A DNA stretch of 64,000 bases from Parapristionchus giblindavisi (lineage: Eukaryota; Nematoda; Chromadorea; Rhabditida; Diplogasteridae): contig CALSFV010000283.1 in assembly GCA_943737045.1 (NCBI GenBank), positions 84,501-148,500 on the forward strand, in the 5' to 3' direction. Shown here piece by piece: positions 24,053 through 36,140 of the stretch (its first letter is position 1; each line of letters begins with the position of its first letter). Below the pieces are notes generated by a model, which was given only the letters and a program-made list of their open reading frames with translations, was not told the DNA's origin and made no database searches. The position numbers were made by a program, and so were the translations under genes.

Positions 24053-25520
24053 CAGTAGCGGCCAAAAGTATTCTGACGTAATTTTTAAATGTCATAACTT
24101 TTGACTCAAATGAGCAATCGGGCTCATCTTTTGGTATGATACTGTAGTACTAGTGTGCATCATATCCTATTCCCGTTGTTATGATTCGTCGTCGTATTAT
24201 TGTGTAGCGATCCTGGATCCCCTCTGTACTTACTCATCAGTTATTATTTCCTCAGCGGGATTTTTCTGAGACTTGTTGTTAACAGTGTATGAACAGCATT
24301 AACTGCCGAGTAGAATCCGCTATGCCAACCATTCGAGCTAATTCATTCCTGTGAGAAAATCGAAATTTCCGACACCACTGAAATTCAGCAAAAAAGTCAT
24401 AACTCTGTGTTCAGTGAAGCTGCAGGCTACAAACTTGGTAGAAGTAATTGCCCATGAGTGATACAAAACCTGGTCGAGTATGAGCCCGATCGGCTGAATT
24501 TTGAGAAATTTCGAAAATATATTTTTCCCATTTTCGAGATACAATAAGTACCTTCTCAGGTTAATATCCATTCTGTTTAACAGCAAAATGTCTTCTATAT
24601 ATAGTAGACGACATTTTACTAGTGTTTAACAAAATTTAGAGTTCTTCGAGAGAAGTTGTAATTGGACAAATGATGTCAAAAATTGATATTTTTTTACTAT
24701 TTTTTCAGACCATAAAAAAATTTAAATTAATTTTTTGCGGAACTAAAAGAGCATCGATAGCCATTATACTATAGGGTTAATCTTCTGTCTTCATGATAAT
24801 TGTCGTGGCAAGGTCTGAGCTTAATCGGACAAATTCTGAGATTTCGAAAAAAAATTTGGAAAAAAATTATGACAATTTTCGACCACTTTTCTTCAGTCAC
24901 AACTTCTCTAGAAGAACCCGAAATGTCGTGAAACGCTAGTGAAATGTCGTCTACTATATATAGAAGACATATTGCTGTTAAACAGAATGGATATTAACCT
25001 GAGTAGGTACTTACTGTACCTCGATAAATGGGAAAAATAAATTTTCGAAATTTCTCAAAATTCAACCGATCGGGCTCATATTCGGCCAGTTTTGTATCAC
25101 TCATGGGCTATTTTCTCTACCACGTTTGTAGCTTGCAGCTTCACTGAACACAGAGTTATGACATTTTTGCTCAATTTTAGGGGTGTGGGAAATATCGATT
25201 TTTTCACAGGAATGAATTAGCTCGAATGGATGGCATAGCGGATTCTACTCCTCAGTAAATGCTTTTCATACACTGTTAACAACAAGTCTCAGAAAAATCC
25301 CGCTGAGGAAATAATCACTGCTGAGTACAGTAAAAGATAAATAAATTATATACAGAGAGGTTCCAGGATCACCACACAATAAAACGACGACGAATCATAA
25401 CAACGGGAATAGGATATGATGCGCACTAGCACTATAGCACCATGCCAAAAGCCGATTGCTCATCTGAGTCAAAAGTTATGACATTTAAAAATTTCGTCCG
25501 AATTCTTTTGGCCGCTACTG
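24053..25520. mobile_element. TA-flanked fold-back (Tc1/mariner-like ends)
   Basis: A 1468-bp inverted repeat with ends CAGTAGCGGCCAAAAG and TA on both sides (24051-24052, 25521-25522). It lies in the intron between exons 7 and 8 of copy C. Copy A has the same intron sequence near 58040 without the insert. No transposase is visible. Confidence 0.85.
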
Positions 25521-25764
25521 TAGTTGAAGTTTTTTGTTGTTTAAGTTGAACTTCAAGTCAGTGACGTGTTTCAAGTGGACATTCACTGTTGAAATATCAG
25601 ATTAGGAGCTTACCAATTCAACACTGTGATTAAATACTCGAGATTTTCTTTGACGTGATGGTCACGAGGTTGCCGCATTACATCCAGGCATGCTTCAAAG
25701 CATGCATTCACTTTCGATAGATCAATAGATTTTGATTCATCTCGATTTCTCTGTAATATAATTA

Positions 25765-25776
25765 TTATTAGTATTA

Positions 25777-25871
<95 letters not shown>

Positions 25872-25872
25872 G

Positions 25873-25950
<78 letters not shown>
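25765..25950 (+). repeat. (ATT)n microsatellite in intron 6 of copy C
   Basis: About 185 bp of nearly pure ATT/TTA repeats between exons 6 and 7. Copies A and B carry short AAT runs (about 30-40 bp) at the same intron position. Confidence 0.95.
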
Positions 25951-25954
<4 letters not shown>

Positions 25955-26203
25955 ATTATATATTACCCCAAAGAGCATAATTATGGCATCGCCAATTTCA
26001 TCATCATTTTTGTATTGTTGAATGTAATAATTGAGGGTATTCAAGCAGGTTGAAACATTACAATTATTACAGATCTTTACACTATCCTTTATCCAAGGAT
26101 ATAACGAAAGATCTGTGCAATCGAGCTGCGTTCCTAAAAGGCAGATTTGAGCATGGAGAAAAAATGATAACCAAACGGTCGAAACAAGAGAGAGTCAGAG
26201 TAA

Positions 26204-26432
26204 TGTGGTGTTAAAATCTTGGAAAAGTATATGGAAAAGTGAAAAGTAGTGTGTTAATTGTGTGATTGTAAAAGTAGTTGGAAAAGTACCACAGCTTCAA
26301 TTGACAAACTCTTACAACAAAAACCGATTACGCGAGAATGTTGGATTGCTACTTTTCCAACTACTTTTACATTCGCAAAATTAACACTACTTTTCGCTTT
26401 TCCATCTACTTTTCCAAGATTTTAACAGAACA
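26204..26432. mobile_element. Harbinger-like MITE, copy 4
   Basis: TIR TGTGGTGTTAAAATCTTGG, 229 bp, flanked by TAA at 26201-26203 and 26433-26435. It sits in the intron between exons 5 and 6 of copy C. Confidence 0.85.
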
Positions 26433-26974
26433 TAAGTGTGAGAGTCACTTACCTATCAGACATATAGTCTGCAACTTGTCGTGTTTTTCCATAATGAGCT
26501 TCATATGCCCAATACCAATCGAACTTCGCTCTCTACGTGCATCAGAAATATCGATGCATGCGAGTTTAGACCATGGCGAAGCTTTTTCCTTGAGCATACT
26601 CTCACAAATTATTGATGTTAAATTGATCCTAAAAGCACAATCATCTATTTTTTTCATTTCGAATGTCTGCTCTGGATGGCACAAGGTCGAATGAGAATCG
26701 ACTGGATGAGAACGACTGAGAGGTATAATATTTGCATATATCTCTATTCGCTAGCATTTCAGTTGGTTCTCATTCATCGGTTCTCATCCGACCAAGTGCC
26801 CTGAAAACATCATGCATACCCATAGTTTGTGGCCTTTCCAATATCAAGGACTCTAAGATCCTTTAGACTGGCTAAAGTGTCTGTAAACTCTTCCACATTC
26901 ATGTTCAATTGAAGTTCGTGAATTCGAAGCTTCATCAATTTCTTGGCATGACGGAGACAAGATATGTTACAAAG

Positions 26975-29125
26975 TTGATCGATCGCACAGAGGTTGGTCC
27001 ACCTTTCTGCACATCTGACCACTACTCATTAGAATTCTCTCTCTCTATTAACCACGCATCACCCTCCTATATCATCAAAAGAAACTATAAAGCTGCAGAT
27101 TACGACCTTATCAATATGCAGCTAGCAAATGTAGACTGGACAAGCATATTTTCCACTACTAAATCAACTGAAAAAATGTATGATATATTTATCAGAACCA
27201 TAATAAAATCAATAGACACGCACGTCCCATGGTGTAGAGTAAACGTAAATCATGGGAAGCTGCCACCTCATATGGAGCGCCTATTGAACAAGCGCTTTAT
27301 AGCATGGCAAAGATCAATTAGTCAACCTTCCACTGAAAGTAGACATACTTTTGAGAATCTAAATAAGAAATTCCGAAAGGAGCTTATTCGTCATCACAAG
27401 ATCATAGAAAAAAGAATTATTGATAGTGAGGATAATAATAAGTTCTTTACTTATATGAAACGTTGTACAAGCAATCAAAAAGGTATTGACGGCCTTAAGG
27501 ATGCAAATGGAACTTCCGTCCTAAACGACACTGAAAAAGCAAATCTACTTGCTAAAACTTTTGTCGGTGTCTTTACTACTGACAACGGTATCACTCCAAC
27601 TCCTACCCCTCTTTCGCACACTGGAAATTTTGAGGAACCTATCTTCCTAAGACATGAAATCTGTGAATTCATAAATAAATGGAAAAAGTCCTCCTGTAAA
27701 ACCCCAGAAAATATTGACTTATATTTTATCAAACAAATATCAATCCCCATTTCCGAACCTTTAGAGATAATCTTTAGAACATCTTTCGAAACAGGCATCA
27801 TTCCCTCTCAGTGGAGGCACTCAATTGTTACACCTGTCAAGAAATCCCCTCCTTTCTCAGACCCATTAAATTATAGACCAATTTCTATCACTTCATTCTT
27901 CTGTAGAGTCTTTGAACGCATTTTAAGCAAGTCCATAATTGCTCATTGCGAATCATTAGAAATCTTCCCAGACGAACAGTATGGTTTTAGAAAACATAGA
28001 TCCCGTGAACTCCAGATGCTTGAGGTCCTTGAACACTGGTCTGCTTCACTTAGTAACGGTCAGCCTGTTGATGTAATCTATTTTGACTTTGCAAAGGCCT
28101 TTGATAGAGTATCACATCCTAAACTCTTAGCCAAACTCAATACAATAGGCTTATCTCATAAAACTACAAACTGGATTACTAGCTACCTTTCTCAAAGAAC
28201 TTTTCAAGTTAGAGTAAATAATAAACTATCAGAGTCCTACTCCGTATCCAGTGGAGTTCCTCAAGGCTCTGTGCTTGGACCCTTACTTTTCCTTATTTTT
28301 ACATCCGAATTACCTTCGTTAGTCCAAAAAGATGGAGTACTAGCTCGTCTATATGCAGACGACATAAAGATATATAAATCATTCGGTAGTAATGAAACGC
28401 CCCAACCGCTTCAAGCGGCCGTGGACACTATCGTCCAGTGGTCTGCTGATTGGCAATTACCCCTTGCTTCACATAAATGTAATTCACTGCATCTAGGTAG
28501 GGCTAATCCTAAAAGGATTTATACTATAAATAATGTAAATCTAGATCAAAAAGATGCCATCAAAGATCTTGGCTTCATTATTCAAAGAAGCCTGACATTT
28601 TCAGAACATTGTAGATCAATTTCGAACAAAGCAAAGTCGGCTTGTCATATAATTATGCGAGCTCTTCGGACTAATAACCCTAAAATTCTCCTTAAAGCAT
28701 ATTCAATCTACATCAGGCCCATTCTAGAAAGCGCATCTACGGTGTTCAATCCTTATCAGAAAAAAGATATTAAAGTCCTTGAACAGGTACAGAATTACTT
28801 CACAAGAAGGCTGTTCGCACGTTGTTTCAAATCAACGTGGGACAATATGCCGCGGGCAAATGTTCGCAACGAAAAACTCGATCTAGAAACCCTCGAACAC
28901 CGTAGATCCATCATAGACATTAGAACTTCTATAAAACTACTTAGAGGCAAATTTAGAATTTCAAATAAGAAAAATCACTATTTCAAAACATATATTACAA
29001 GAAATGGGTTGAATTTCTCCAATTCAGGGTCCCGTTTCCAATACAGGCACAATAACTTCTTTTTGCGAGCGGCCCGTTTGCTTACAAAACCCGAAAATAG
29101 AATCTCCTTTGATGTTGGAGACTGA
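26975..29125 (+). CDS. Reverse transcriptase ORF of the CR1/Jockey-type element
   Basis: A long uninterrupted frame. Its nominal ATG at 26909 lies in the host exon antisense, so the true element part begins near 26975. The N-terminus retains the end of an apurinic-type endonuclease (TSDHYSLEF). The reverse transcriptase follows with NYRPISITS, QYGFRKHRS, the first catalytic block FDFAKAFDRV, SSGVPQGSVLGPLLF, and YADD at about 28352-28363. A C-terminal thumb/tail region ends at FDVGD. It would copy element RNA at a nicked target. There are no internal stops or frameshifts, which suggests a young insertion, although the 5' truncation leaves it unable to make its own full endonuclease. CR1 and Jockey clades are hard to separate by eye; the poly(A) tail leans to Jockey. 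Confidence 0.92.
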   Translation: MIDRTEVGPPFCTSDHYSLEFSLSINHASPSYIIKRNYKAADYDLINMQLANVDWTSIFSTTKSTEKMYDIFIRTIIKSIDTHVPWCRVNVNHGKLPPHMERLLNKRFIAWQRSISQPSTESRHTFENLNKKFRKELIRHHKIIEKRIIDSEDNNKFFTYMKRCTSNQKGIDGLKDANGTSVLNDTEKANLLAKTFVGVFTTDNGITPTPTPLSHTGNFEEPIFLRHEICEFINKWKKSSCKTPENIDLYFIKQISIPISEPLEIIFRTSFETGIIPSQWRHSIVTPVKKSPPFSDPLNYRPISITSFFCRVFERILSKSIIAHCESLEIFPDEQYGFRKHRSRELQMLEVLEHWSASLSNGQPVDVIYFDFAKAFDRVSHPKLLAKLNTIGLSHKTTNWITSYLSQRTFQVRVNNKLSESYSVSSGVPQGSVLGPLLFLIFTSELPSLVQKDGVLARLYADDIKIYKSFGSNETPQPLQAAVDTIVQWSADWQLPLASHKCNSLHLGRANPKRIYTINNVNLDQKDAIKDLGFIIQRSLTFSEHCRSISNKAKSACHIIMRALRTNNPKILLKAYSIYIRPILESASTVFNPYQKKDIKVLEQVQNYFTRRLFARCFKSTWDNMPRANVRNEKLDLETLEHRRSIIDIRTSIKLLRGKFRISNKKNHYFKTYITRNGLNFSNSGSRFQYRHNNFFLRAARLLTKPENRISFDVGD

Positions 29126-29328
29126 TCTGCATGTCCTGTTGTCGCCTATTCATACAGATTCTCTTCCATCCCCCCAATTCTATCGTCCCTTAGGAACACT
29201 GATATCTCCTTCTAGGCTCAATCCATATGCACTATTTCATTCCATTCCTTATTTTATTCATTTGTTTATTTATTTGTTTCACATCATTTGTTCGCTAAAT
29301 GTGAATAAATATATATATAAAAAAAAAA
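26975..29328 (+). mobile_element. 5'-truncated CR1/Jockey-type non-LTR retrotransposon inserted in exon 4 of copy C
   Basis: The element starts inside the endonuclease domain and ends in a 3' UTR of about 200 bp plus poly(A). AAAG is repeated at 26971-26974 and 29329-29332. Removing the element and one AAAG restores an exon 4 of exactly 200 bp (45 + 155), the length in copies A, B and D. It lies on the strand opposite to the gene. Confidence 0.95.
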
Positions 29329-29659
29329 AAAGTAGAGGACACGAAGAGACGTCGAACTGGAGAAGTTGAGGAAGTCCCTGAAGAAATTTTATAATTTTCG
29401 ACATTATATTTTTAATCGTATTTATTTATTAAAGGGAGCAGACAACCAAATATTTCGATTCACAATAATAAAACAATTGTTAAAGGTGGTGTCCGAGCAA
29501 TATTTTCGTGAACTAACTGTGAAGACAGAAAGATAGCAACAGTTATTCTGCCTACCTTACATAAATTAGTTTATGCTAATTTAGCTTATTGATCGCTAGA
29601 ATCACGAATGAATCCATGCTTGATGTACAGGCAAAGGCGCGAAATTTTGAAAATAGGAA

Positions 29660-29742
29660 AGTTCAGCAATAGGTTTCGAACCCGCGACGTTACGCTTACT
29701 AGTGAGCACTTTTGCCACTGCGCTACGGGATTGATGAATGGT
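29660..29742 (-). pseudogene. tRNA-like sequence
   Basis: On the minus strand CGTAGCGCAGTGGCA (A box) is followed by GCGGGTTCGAAACC (B box) with plausible spacing. The anticodon arm is imperfect. It lies in intron 3 of copy C. Confidence 0.5.
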
Positions 29743-31390
29743 CGTGCTAATTTCTTGCATATCACTTGTCCCTTGCATAATAGATATGTTATACATTTGC
29801 ATAGACATTCGAGGGCCTCCATCTTTAATAAGAGGGGAAAACGGTTCAGAAATATGTATTTGAAAGCTTGAAAACTCTGAGAAGTTTGATTAGTACAGCA
29901 TGCTCCAAACAGCTGGCGATGTTTCCGAACTTTTTTGAACTTTTCAACGGAACTAGTATACGTTTCTTTCCCGCTTTTTTATTCTTACTTTTGTTTTTTT
30001 TTAAGTGTGTTCTTTTCTTTATTCCTTGATTTAAGCCCAAGGCAGATCGTAAACATCAAACCTTTAGTATGGTATAGAAACTATCCACAGTTAAATTCGC
30101 TGTACGAGGTATAACAAGAGTGTCCAATGTTGTAAATAAATCAATCTAAACAAATTTCAATTTGGTATTTCATTTGGTATTTCGCAACTTTTTCGGCTGG
30201 TGAGTGGCATTGTCACCTGCCGATTACGTTTGATATAAAAAATTTATAATTTGATATGAAAATATTATCGTACCCTAGAAAGAAAGCTTTTGGGTATATC
30301 CTCGAATCCGATTAGTTGAAGTTGATTCACTGTATAACATTCACTCAACGATTCAGGAACAGTATATGCCACGTCTGAACGAACCAAAATAAATAAATAA
30401 AGAATAAATAAATACAAATAAATAACTAATATATAAATGAACCGATTATTATTAATGGATACAACACGCTCGTCTCGTGAAACTGTTACAAAAGGTAATA
30501 AATAAATTAATTAATTAATTAAAATGTAAAATATTGTGGAGCAAATCCAAAATGTTATCGTTGCTAAATTTATATTTTTATAACATGAATTAATTATTAA
30601 CATATTCATGCAAACCTATATGAGAACCTGTTAATTATCATTTATTTAATCAAACTGCCGTCTGGTCCTAAGCTATTTATTAACTTTTAACTTTTACGGA
30701 GCATAGATAGATATCTCTAAACATCATTCGTTTCTTTAAAAAAAATATGTACGTGAATGTAATTTAATTTAATTTAATTTAATTTGAAATAAATGAATAT
30801 AATTGAAAATAATTAAATTTCAAATTATTGAATTAAATTTAAATTCTTTTAAGGAACAGCCAACTTACGATCACGATCTGTCAACTTTCCGTACAAAATC
30901 AATTTCTTGAGTCGATGTTGGAGAATGGTTGATATTGAATCGTAGTCTGATTCGCTGAGTCTAATCTCGGCCTGAAATTTGTGCATAAACATTCTGTAAA
31001 AGATATCCCGCTTTGGCCAGCTATAAGTTAAGGACTCGGTTATTATGGACTCTGCATTTTATACCATTTTAAAGACCATTAATGTTATAAATGAAATTAA
31101 TCTGTTGGGAGTTTACGACCTGAATTGGTTACTGTTTTGTTGGAATATTGTCAATCTCTTCATGTCAATATCTGTTAAAACTTTGTGAAATGTACCTCTG
31201 TTATACTAAATCTCTCTGTGCCAAGTAATGATAGGGAAGAGTTTAGACGACATTTCCAATTCAAACTTCGAACTACACCATTTGAAATGGAAATCGGTAG
31301 TGGCGAGTCAAGTGTAGGCATTTGTTTGGCTATAATAATATCAGCCATCCGATCTATTGCTATCTCCCCGAGGCTCTTGTGGACAGACAT

Positions 31391-31432
31391 CTGAAATTAA
31401 TATAAAAATATTCGTAGAACTCCTTCGCAATT
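31391..31432 (-). promoter_or_regulatory. Conserved acceptor region before copy C exon 1
   Basis: On the minus strand GCGAAGGAGTTCTACGA leads to taatttcag and the ATG. It matches the blocks before exon 1 of A, B and D. Confidence 0.55.
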
Positions 31433-31700
31433 CCTGGCGGTTACGGTAGCCCGATATCGTACAGCATGGGACAACTTTTGATGCCATAGACCTCCTCACA
31501 ACCGATTTATGATCCGTTTCCGAAACGGGTATCTACCCTCCCCTCTAAATTATGCTGTGGCCCTATGCAAGAACCGTTTTCCAGGAAAATGTGACGTCAT
31601 TAACGTAGGCGGAAGCGTTTTCCAAAAAAAAAAAACTTCCGCCTACGCTAATGACGTCACATTTTCCCGGAAAATGGATCTTGCATACGGCCACTGAGGA
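31433..31700. repeat. Small palindromic repeats in the divergent spacer
   Basis: AATGTGACGTCATTAACGTA at about 31588 is mirrored at 31645-31665 around a poly(A) loop. A preceding segment (31430-31470) resembles the centre of the fold-back at 8780-9260 (CGATATCGTACA type). Confidence 0.6.
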
Positions 31701-32555
31701 GAATAAAGGTTGAAAAAAGTAACTTTGAGTTATAATCGCCGAGCGTGCGAGAATTCTTCAATTTGTTTTCGCCCGGCATTAGCTCATGCTACGTAATTTA
31801 TAAAATTCCAATATTTCACCCAAGATAAAATTGGTGGAGTAAAACAACGAGAAGAATTTAATATTAATTCATCATTCAAAGCGCAAAAATCGAGGGGCCA
31901 AATGGGCGCTCGGGGATCGGGGTCCCTTTTAATATGGAGATTCTGGTATACTACACATGCAATTTACACACATAGAGCATGATTTTTAAAAAAAATTGGC
32001 CGATTTTGGGAAATCGAATAGGGCAAAAGGCATTATTGGTATGACGGAAAAGATGAGAGCTAGAGTTAAGTCAAGTTAGAGGATAAGGTAAAGGTTATTC
32101 CCAAGAAGTGTAATTATAGACAATTGTATAAGTGAGATAATAATGAGCTTTATTTTTTAACGCTGCTCATGTAAGAGAGAGAGTGTGTGTAAGAGATGTC
32201 ATAGAATTGCCCTGCTAGGTCAGATATAGTCACTTCTCCTATGGATAACTTTACCAGAGAGGAAATCTGTTGACCTGGCTCACACCCTCCCTCTTCTCTC
32301 TATCGTTCTCCCTTTTACCTCACTGTCTCACTGTGCTGTACTGTATTAAATCAATCTTATCACCCAATATATGAATTTATGCACAATTTAGCGTATGTTA
32401 GTTATCTCGCCCGTTTTTCTCTCAGATTTATATTTTCCATGAGGACCTGCATGGGCTTTGTATTATCACTGGCTTATCAGTTTTCTCCCGCACGATTTCG
32501 TCTGTCTCGAATAATGAGACCTTTGCCTTCACCTCCATCGATATAACTCCATGTT
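31701..32555. other. Divergent spacer between copies C and B, nothing recognised
   Basis: No ORF or element ends are recognised. It is AT-rich, with a GAGAGAGAGTGTGTG patch at 32176. Promoters of C and B are expected in this 4-kb spacer, but I cannot point to a motif. Confidence 0.4.
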
Positions 32556-32558
32556 ATA

Positions 32559-32704
<146 letters not shown>

Positions 32705-32707
32705 TTT

Positions 32708-34710
32708 TAACTAGCGCGAACTACGTTCGCGCCTCAGAGAGTTATCTCAGAATTTTGATAAATGACCCCTGTTTTTTAGTTGCGTAATCACCTTGTATCA
32801 GTCTTCCACACAACTTATCAAAAAATGGGGATCCTAAGTGTCCAGTAAAGCAAAATGCTTATCTCTCTAAGTAAGGTATGTAATAGCGCGAACTACGTTC
32901 GCGCCTCAGAGAGTATTGCGCATATTTATCTTAATCGTCATCTCAACTACGTTAGCCTAATGCTTCTCGGCCGTTTTTATCGAATTTGGTACAGTAAGGG
33001 TGGGTTACGGCAGTTGAAGATATTCTAGAAAAGTCAATACCGCTGAGTCACACAAGGAGGCAAAGAACGGAATTTTAATCGCAAGTTTGAAAAATAAAGT
33101 CAGTTTGCGTTAACGTAGTACTACGGTAGATGGGTTACGGTAGCTGAAAATGATCTAGAAAAATTTGTCATGTCGTTTTACACAAGGACGAACCAAGCAA
33201 GGAATTTTAATCGCAAGTTTGAAAAATAAAGTCAGTTTGCGTTAACGTAGTACTACGGTAGATGGGTTACGGTAGCTGAAAATATTCTAGAAAAATTTGT
33301 CTCGTCGAGTTACCCGAGGAGGGACGAAGCACGGAATTTATAACGCAGGTTTGAAAAATAAAGTCAGTTTGCGTTAAAGTGGTACGGTAGATGGGTTACG
33401 GTAGCTGAAAATGGTCTAGAAAAATTTGTCATGTCGTTTTACACAAGGATGGAGCAAGCACGGTATTTATATCGCAAGTTTGAAAATAAAGTCAGTTTGC
33501 GTTAACGCAGTACTACGGTAGTTGGGTTACGGTAGCTGAAAATGGTCTAGAAAAGTTTGTCTTGTCGATATACCCAAGCAAGTACCAAGCACGGAATTTA
33601 TAACGCAATTTTGAAAAATAAAGTCAGTTCACGATAACTGAAAATCGAGCGCGAATTCGAGCGCAATTTTGGGGATTACGGTAACATACAAACATGTTTT
33701 TGCCGATTTTCTCGGAATTTTGATAAGTGACCCCGGTTTTTTAGTTGCGTAATCGCCTTATATCAGCAACGACAAAAAGTTATCAAAAAATGGGGATCCT
33801 AAGTGTCCAGTAAAGCAAAATGCTTATCTGTGTAAGTAAGTATGTAATAGCGCGAACTACGTTCGCGCCTCAGAGAGTTTTGCGCATATGTATTGTAATC
33901 GTTGGGATGGAGCTCCGCTCCATCTCAACTACGCTTCCCCAATGGTTCGTGGCCGTTTTAATCGAATTGTATACGGTAGTGGTACGGTAGTAGGGTTACG
34001 GTAGCTGAAAGTATCTTAGAAAATTTGTCTTGTTGAGTTACCAAAGGAGGTACCAAGCACGGAATTTTAATCGCAAGTTGATAAAATAAAGTCAGTTTGC
34101 GTTTACGTAGTGCTACGGTAGATGGGTTACGGTAGCTGAAAATAGTCTGAAAAAATTTGTCTCGTCGAGTTACACAAGGATTGACCAAGCACTGATTTTT
34201 TATAGAAAGCTTGAAAAATAAAGTCAGTTTGCGTTAACGTAGTACTACGGTAGATGGGTTACGGTAGCTGAAAATATTCTAGAAAAAATTGTCTCGTCGA
34301 GTTACACAAGGATGGAGCAAGCACGGAATTTATATCGCAAGTTTGAAAATAAAGTCAGTTTGCGTTAAAGTGGTACGGTAGTTGGGTTACGGTAGCTGAA
34401 AATGGTCTAGAAAAGTTTGTCTTGTCGATATACCCAAGCAAGTACCAAGCACGGAATTTATAACGCAATTTTGAAAAATAAAGTCAGTTCACGATAACTG
34501 AAAATCGAGCGCGAATTCGAGCGCAATTTTGGGGATTACGGTAACATACAAACATGTTTTTGCCGATTTTCTCGGAATTTTGATAAGTGACCCCGGTTTT
34601 TTAGTTGCGTAATCGCCTTATATCAGCAACGACAAAAAGTTATCAAAAAATGGGGATCCTAAGTGTCCAGTAAAGCAAAATGCTTATCTGTGTAAGTAAG
34701 TATGTAACAA
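32708..34710 (-). repeat. Tandem array with Helitron-like hairpins
   Basis: Units of about 125-135 bp contain AAAGTCAGTTTGCGTTAACG, ACGGTAGATGGGTTACGGTA and CTAGAAAAATTTGTC. A hairpin GCGCGAACTACGTTCGCGC occurs at 32713, 32885 and 33850. A 328-bp stretch (33521-33848) appears identical to 34380-34707. On the minus strand the hairpin at 32713 is followed by CTAG then TT, the form of a Helitron 3' end. No Rep/helicase ORF is present. Confidence 0.65.
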
Positions 34711-35424
34711 TATGTGCGGGAGGCTTCAAGCCAAGTTAATTGTAGGTATTCTAATCAAAGGAATCGGTATGATCCCGGGGTGTCCCTGCTGTATTCTTGA
34801 TTTTTTTACAATGTCAATAATGAATATCAGCTCATCAAATTGTTTGCGCGGTTTTACTCCAGATTTAACCTATTTTATCTCGGAAATATTATTATAGAAT
34901 TTTATAAATTGCGCGAAAAATTGGAGAAAAAAACTCAGGCACGCTCGGCAATTCTACCTGAAAGGAACGTTTTCAGCATTCATTCTCCTCAGCATAGTTT
35001 AGTTGACAAGCTTACAAAAAGTCCAATATTCATACTCAACCAAAAATTTTGTTGTGCGATCGGTACTACAAACATCATTTTTTAACTCTTCATTCATTGA
35101 CAAAGGTAGCTTTAGGAAAGGCGACGTGCACCACCGTAATAATTAATTTAATTTCATTTAATTTATTCTAAATTAAATAAATGTGAATATGTATGTCCGA
35201 CCGCTTCTCCTTCCCGCCGTGACACAACGGTTCTCCGCTCATTGAAATCGCTCATTGAAAACCTGACAAAAGCCGCGAAAAAATACGGTATAGTACACCA
35301 TGGTGTGCCTTTATCGTCTGTGCTCTCTCATTTCTGCGTACTCTCTCTCTCTCTCTTTCATTCTCTCTCTTTCGTTCTATCTTTTACAAATCTTGTGTGC
35401 TGTGGAGTACAGTTTTTTCGCTGT
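34711..35424. other. Region upstream of copy B
   Basis: No gene is recognised. Sequence at 35215-35340 (CGCTCATTGAAAAC, AAAATACGGTATAG, CTCTGTGCTCTCTC-type words) resembles 51390-51480 upstream of copy A. This is the only candidate for a shared upstream region. Confidence 0.45.
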
Positions 35425-35461
35425 GTGAAGGAGTACTACTTTTTAAAACTATCAATTTCAG
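35425..35461 (+). promoter_or_regulatory. Conserved acceptor region before copy B exon 1
   Basis: GTGTGAAGGAGTACTACT followed by atcaatttcag directly before ATG. It is a candidate trans-splice site or an end of a 5' UTR intron. Confidence 0.55.
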
Positions 35462-36140
35462 ATGTCTATCCACAAAACCCTCGAGGAGATAGCAACAGAT
35501 CGGTTGGCTGATCTTATTATAGTAAAACGAATGCCTACATTTGACTCGCCGCTTCCGATTTCCATTTCAAATGCTGTAGTTCGATCTTTGAATTGGAAGT
35601 GTCGTCTGAACTCTTCTCTGTCATTTCTAGATACAGAGAGATTTTCTATCACCGAGGTACATTTTACACCGTTTTAGCAGAGCTTGACATGAAAAGATTG
35701 ACAATATTCCAACAAAAACAGTTCGTAAACTCCTTACAAATTAATCTCATTTATGATCTTCAAAATGATATAAAATGCAATCAAATAATTGTCACAAGTT
35801 CAACATTTGCATATATTTGAAATTATCTGCTTTTACAAACGCTCTCGCAGCGCTCTATGCATTCATAGCTGCCACCAAGGGTGTGAAAAATTTCCCGACG
35901 CTTCCCGAAATTTCCCGAATTTCCCGGACTTTTTCGGGAAATCCTATTTCCCAATTTCCTGAAAAAAATTCGGGAAATTCGCTTCATGACAAAATGATTT
36001 TTCGAAGGAAAAATGATTGCAAATGAGTAGTTTTGAAAAAAATATCGCATATTTTGAGAAAGCGAAATGAAAAGATGAATATAACGGAATTTCGAAATGA
36101 GTTTTCGACCTGTACTTCCTTGTAGTGTAGACCTCTTTAA

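Larger units (their letters stand above)
22070..31390 (-). pseudogene. ZYG-11-like gene copy C, 14 exons, exon 4 interrupted
   Basis: Minus-strand exons: 31390-31196, 30971-30869, 30374-30274, 29377-29333 plus 26974-26820 (exon 4 split by a retrotransposon), 26666-26453, 26133-25967, 25750-25614, 23705-23600, 23521-23415, 23194-23028, 22828-22743, 22637-22558, 22410-22281, 22207-22070. Exon 1 starts MSVHKSLGEIAIDRMADII. LRR text spans exons 2-6; armadillo-like text follows. The exon 10/11 junction gives NLMNLSAESSFQFVRNGGLE, like the NLTDES and GLELF region of ZYG-11 proteins. Exon 11 lacks 18 bp (six codons) relative to copy A. Exon 14 reads through YDTRRIFRYFLLEL to a TAA at 22070, shorter than the family C-terminus. 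Breaks: the insertion in exon 4 and an exon 5 one base too short for phase. Exon 9 is identical to copy A by eye. Confidence 0.8.

Noticed and set aside
26909..26974. N-terminal 22 codons of the reverse transcriptase ORF
   Set aside because: This part is the antisense of exon 4 of copy C; the element itself begins near 26975.
33009..34500. CRISPR-like regular repeats
   Set aside because: Units are long (about 130 bp) and contiguous without unique spacers, in a eukaryotic setting.
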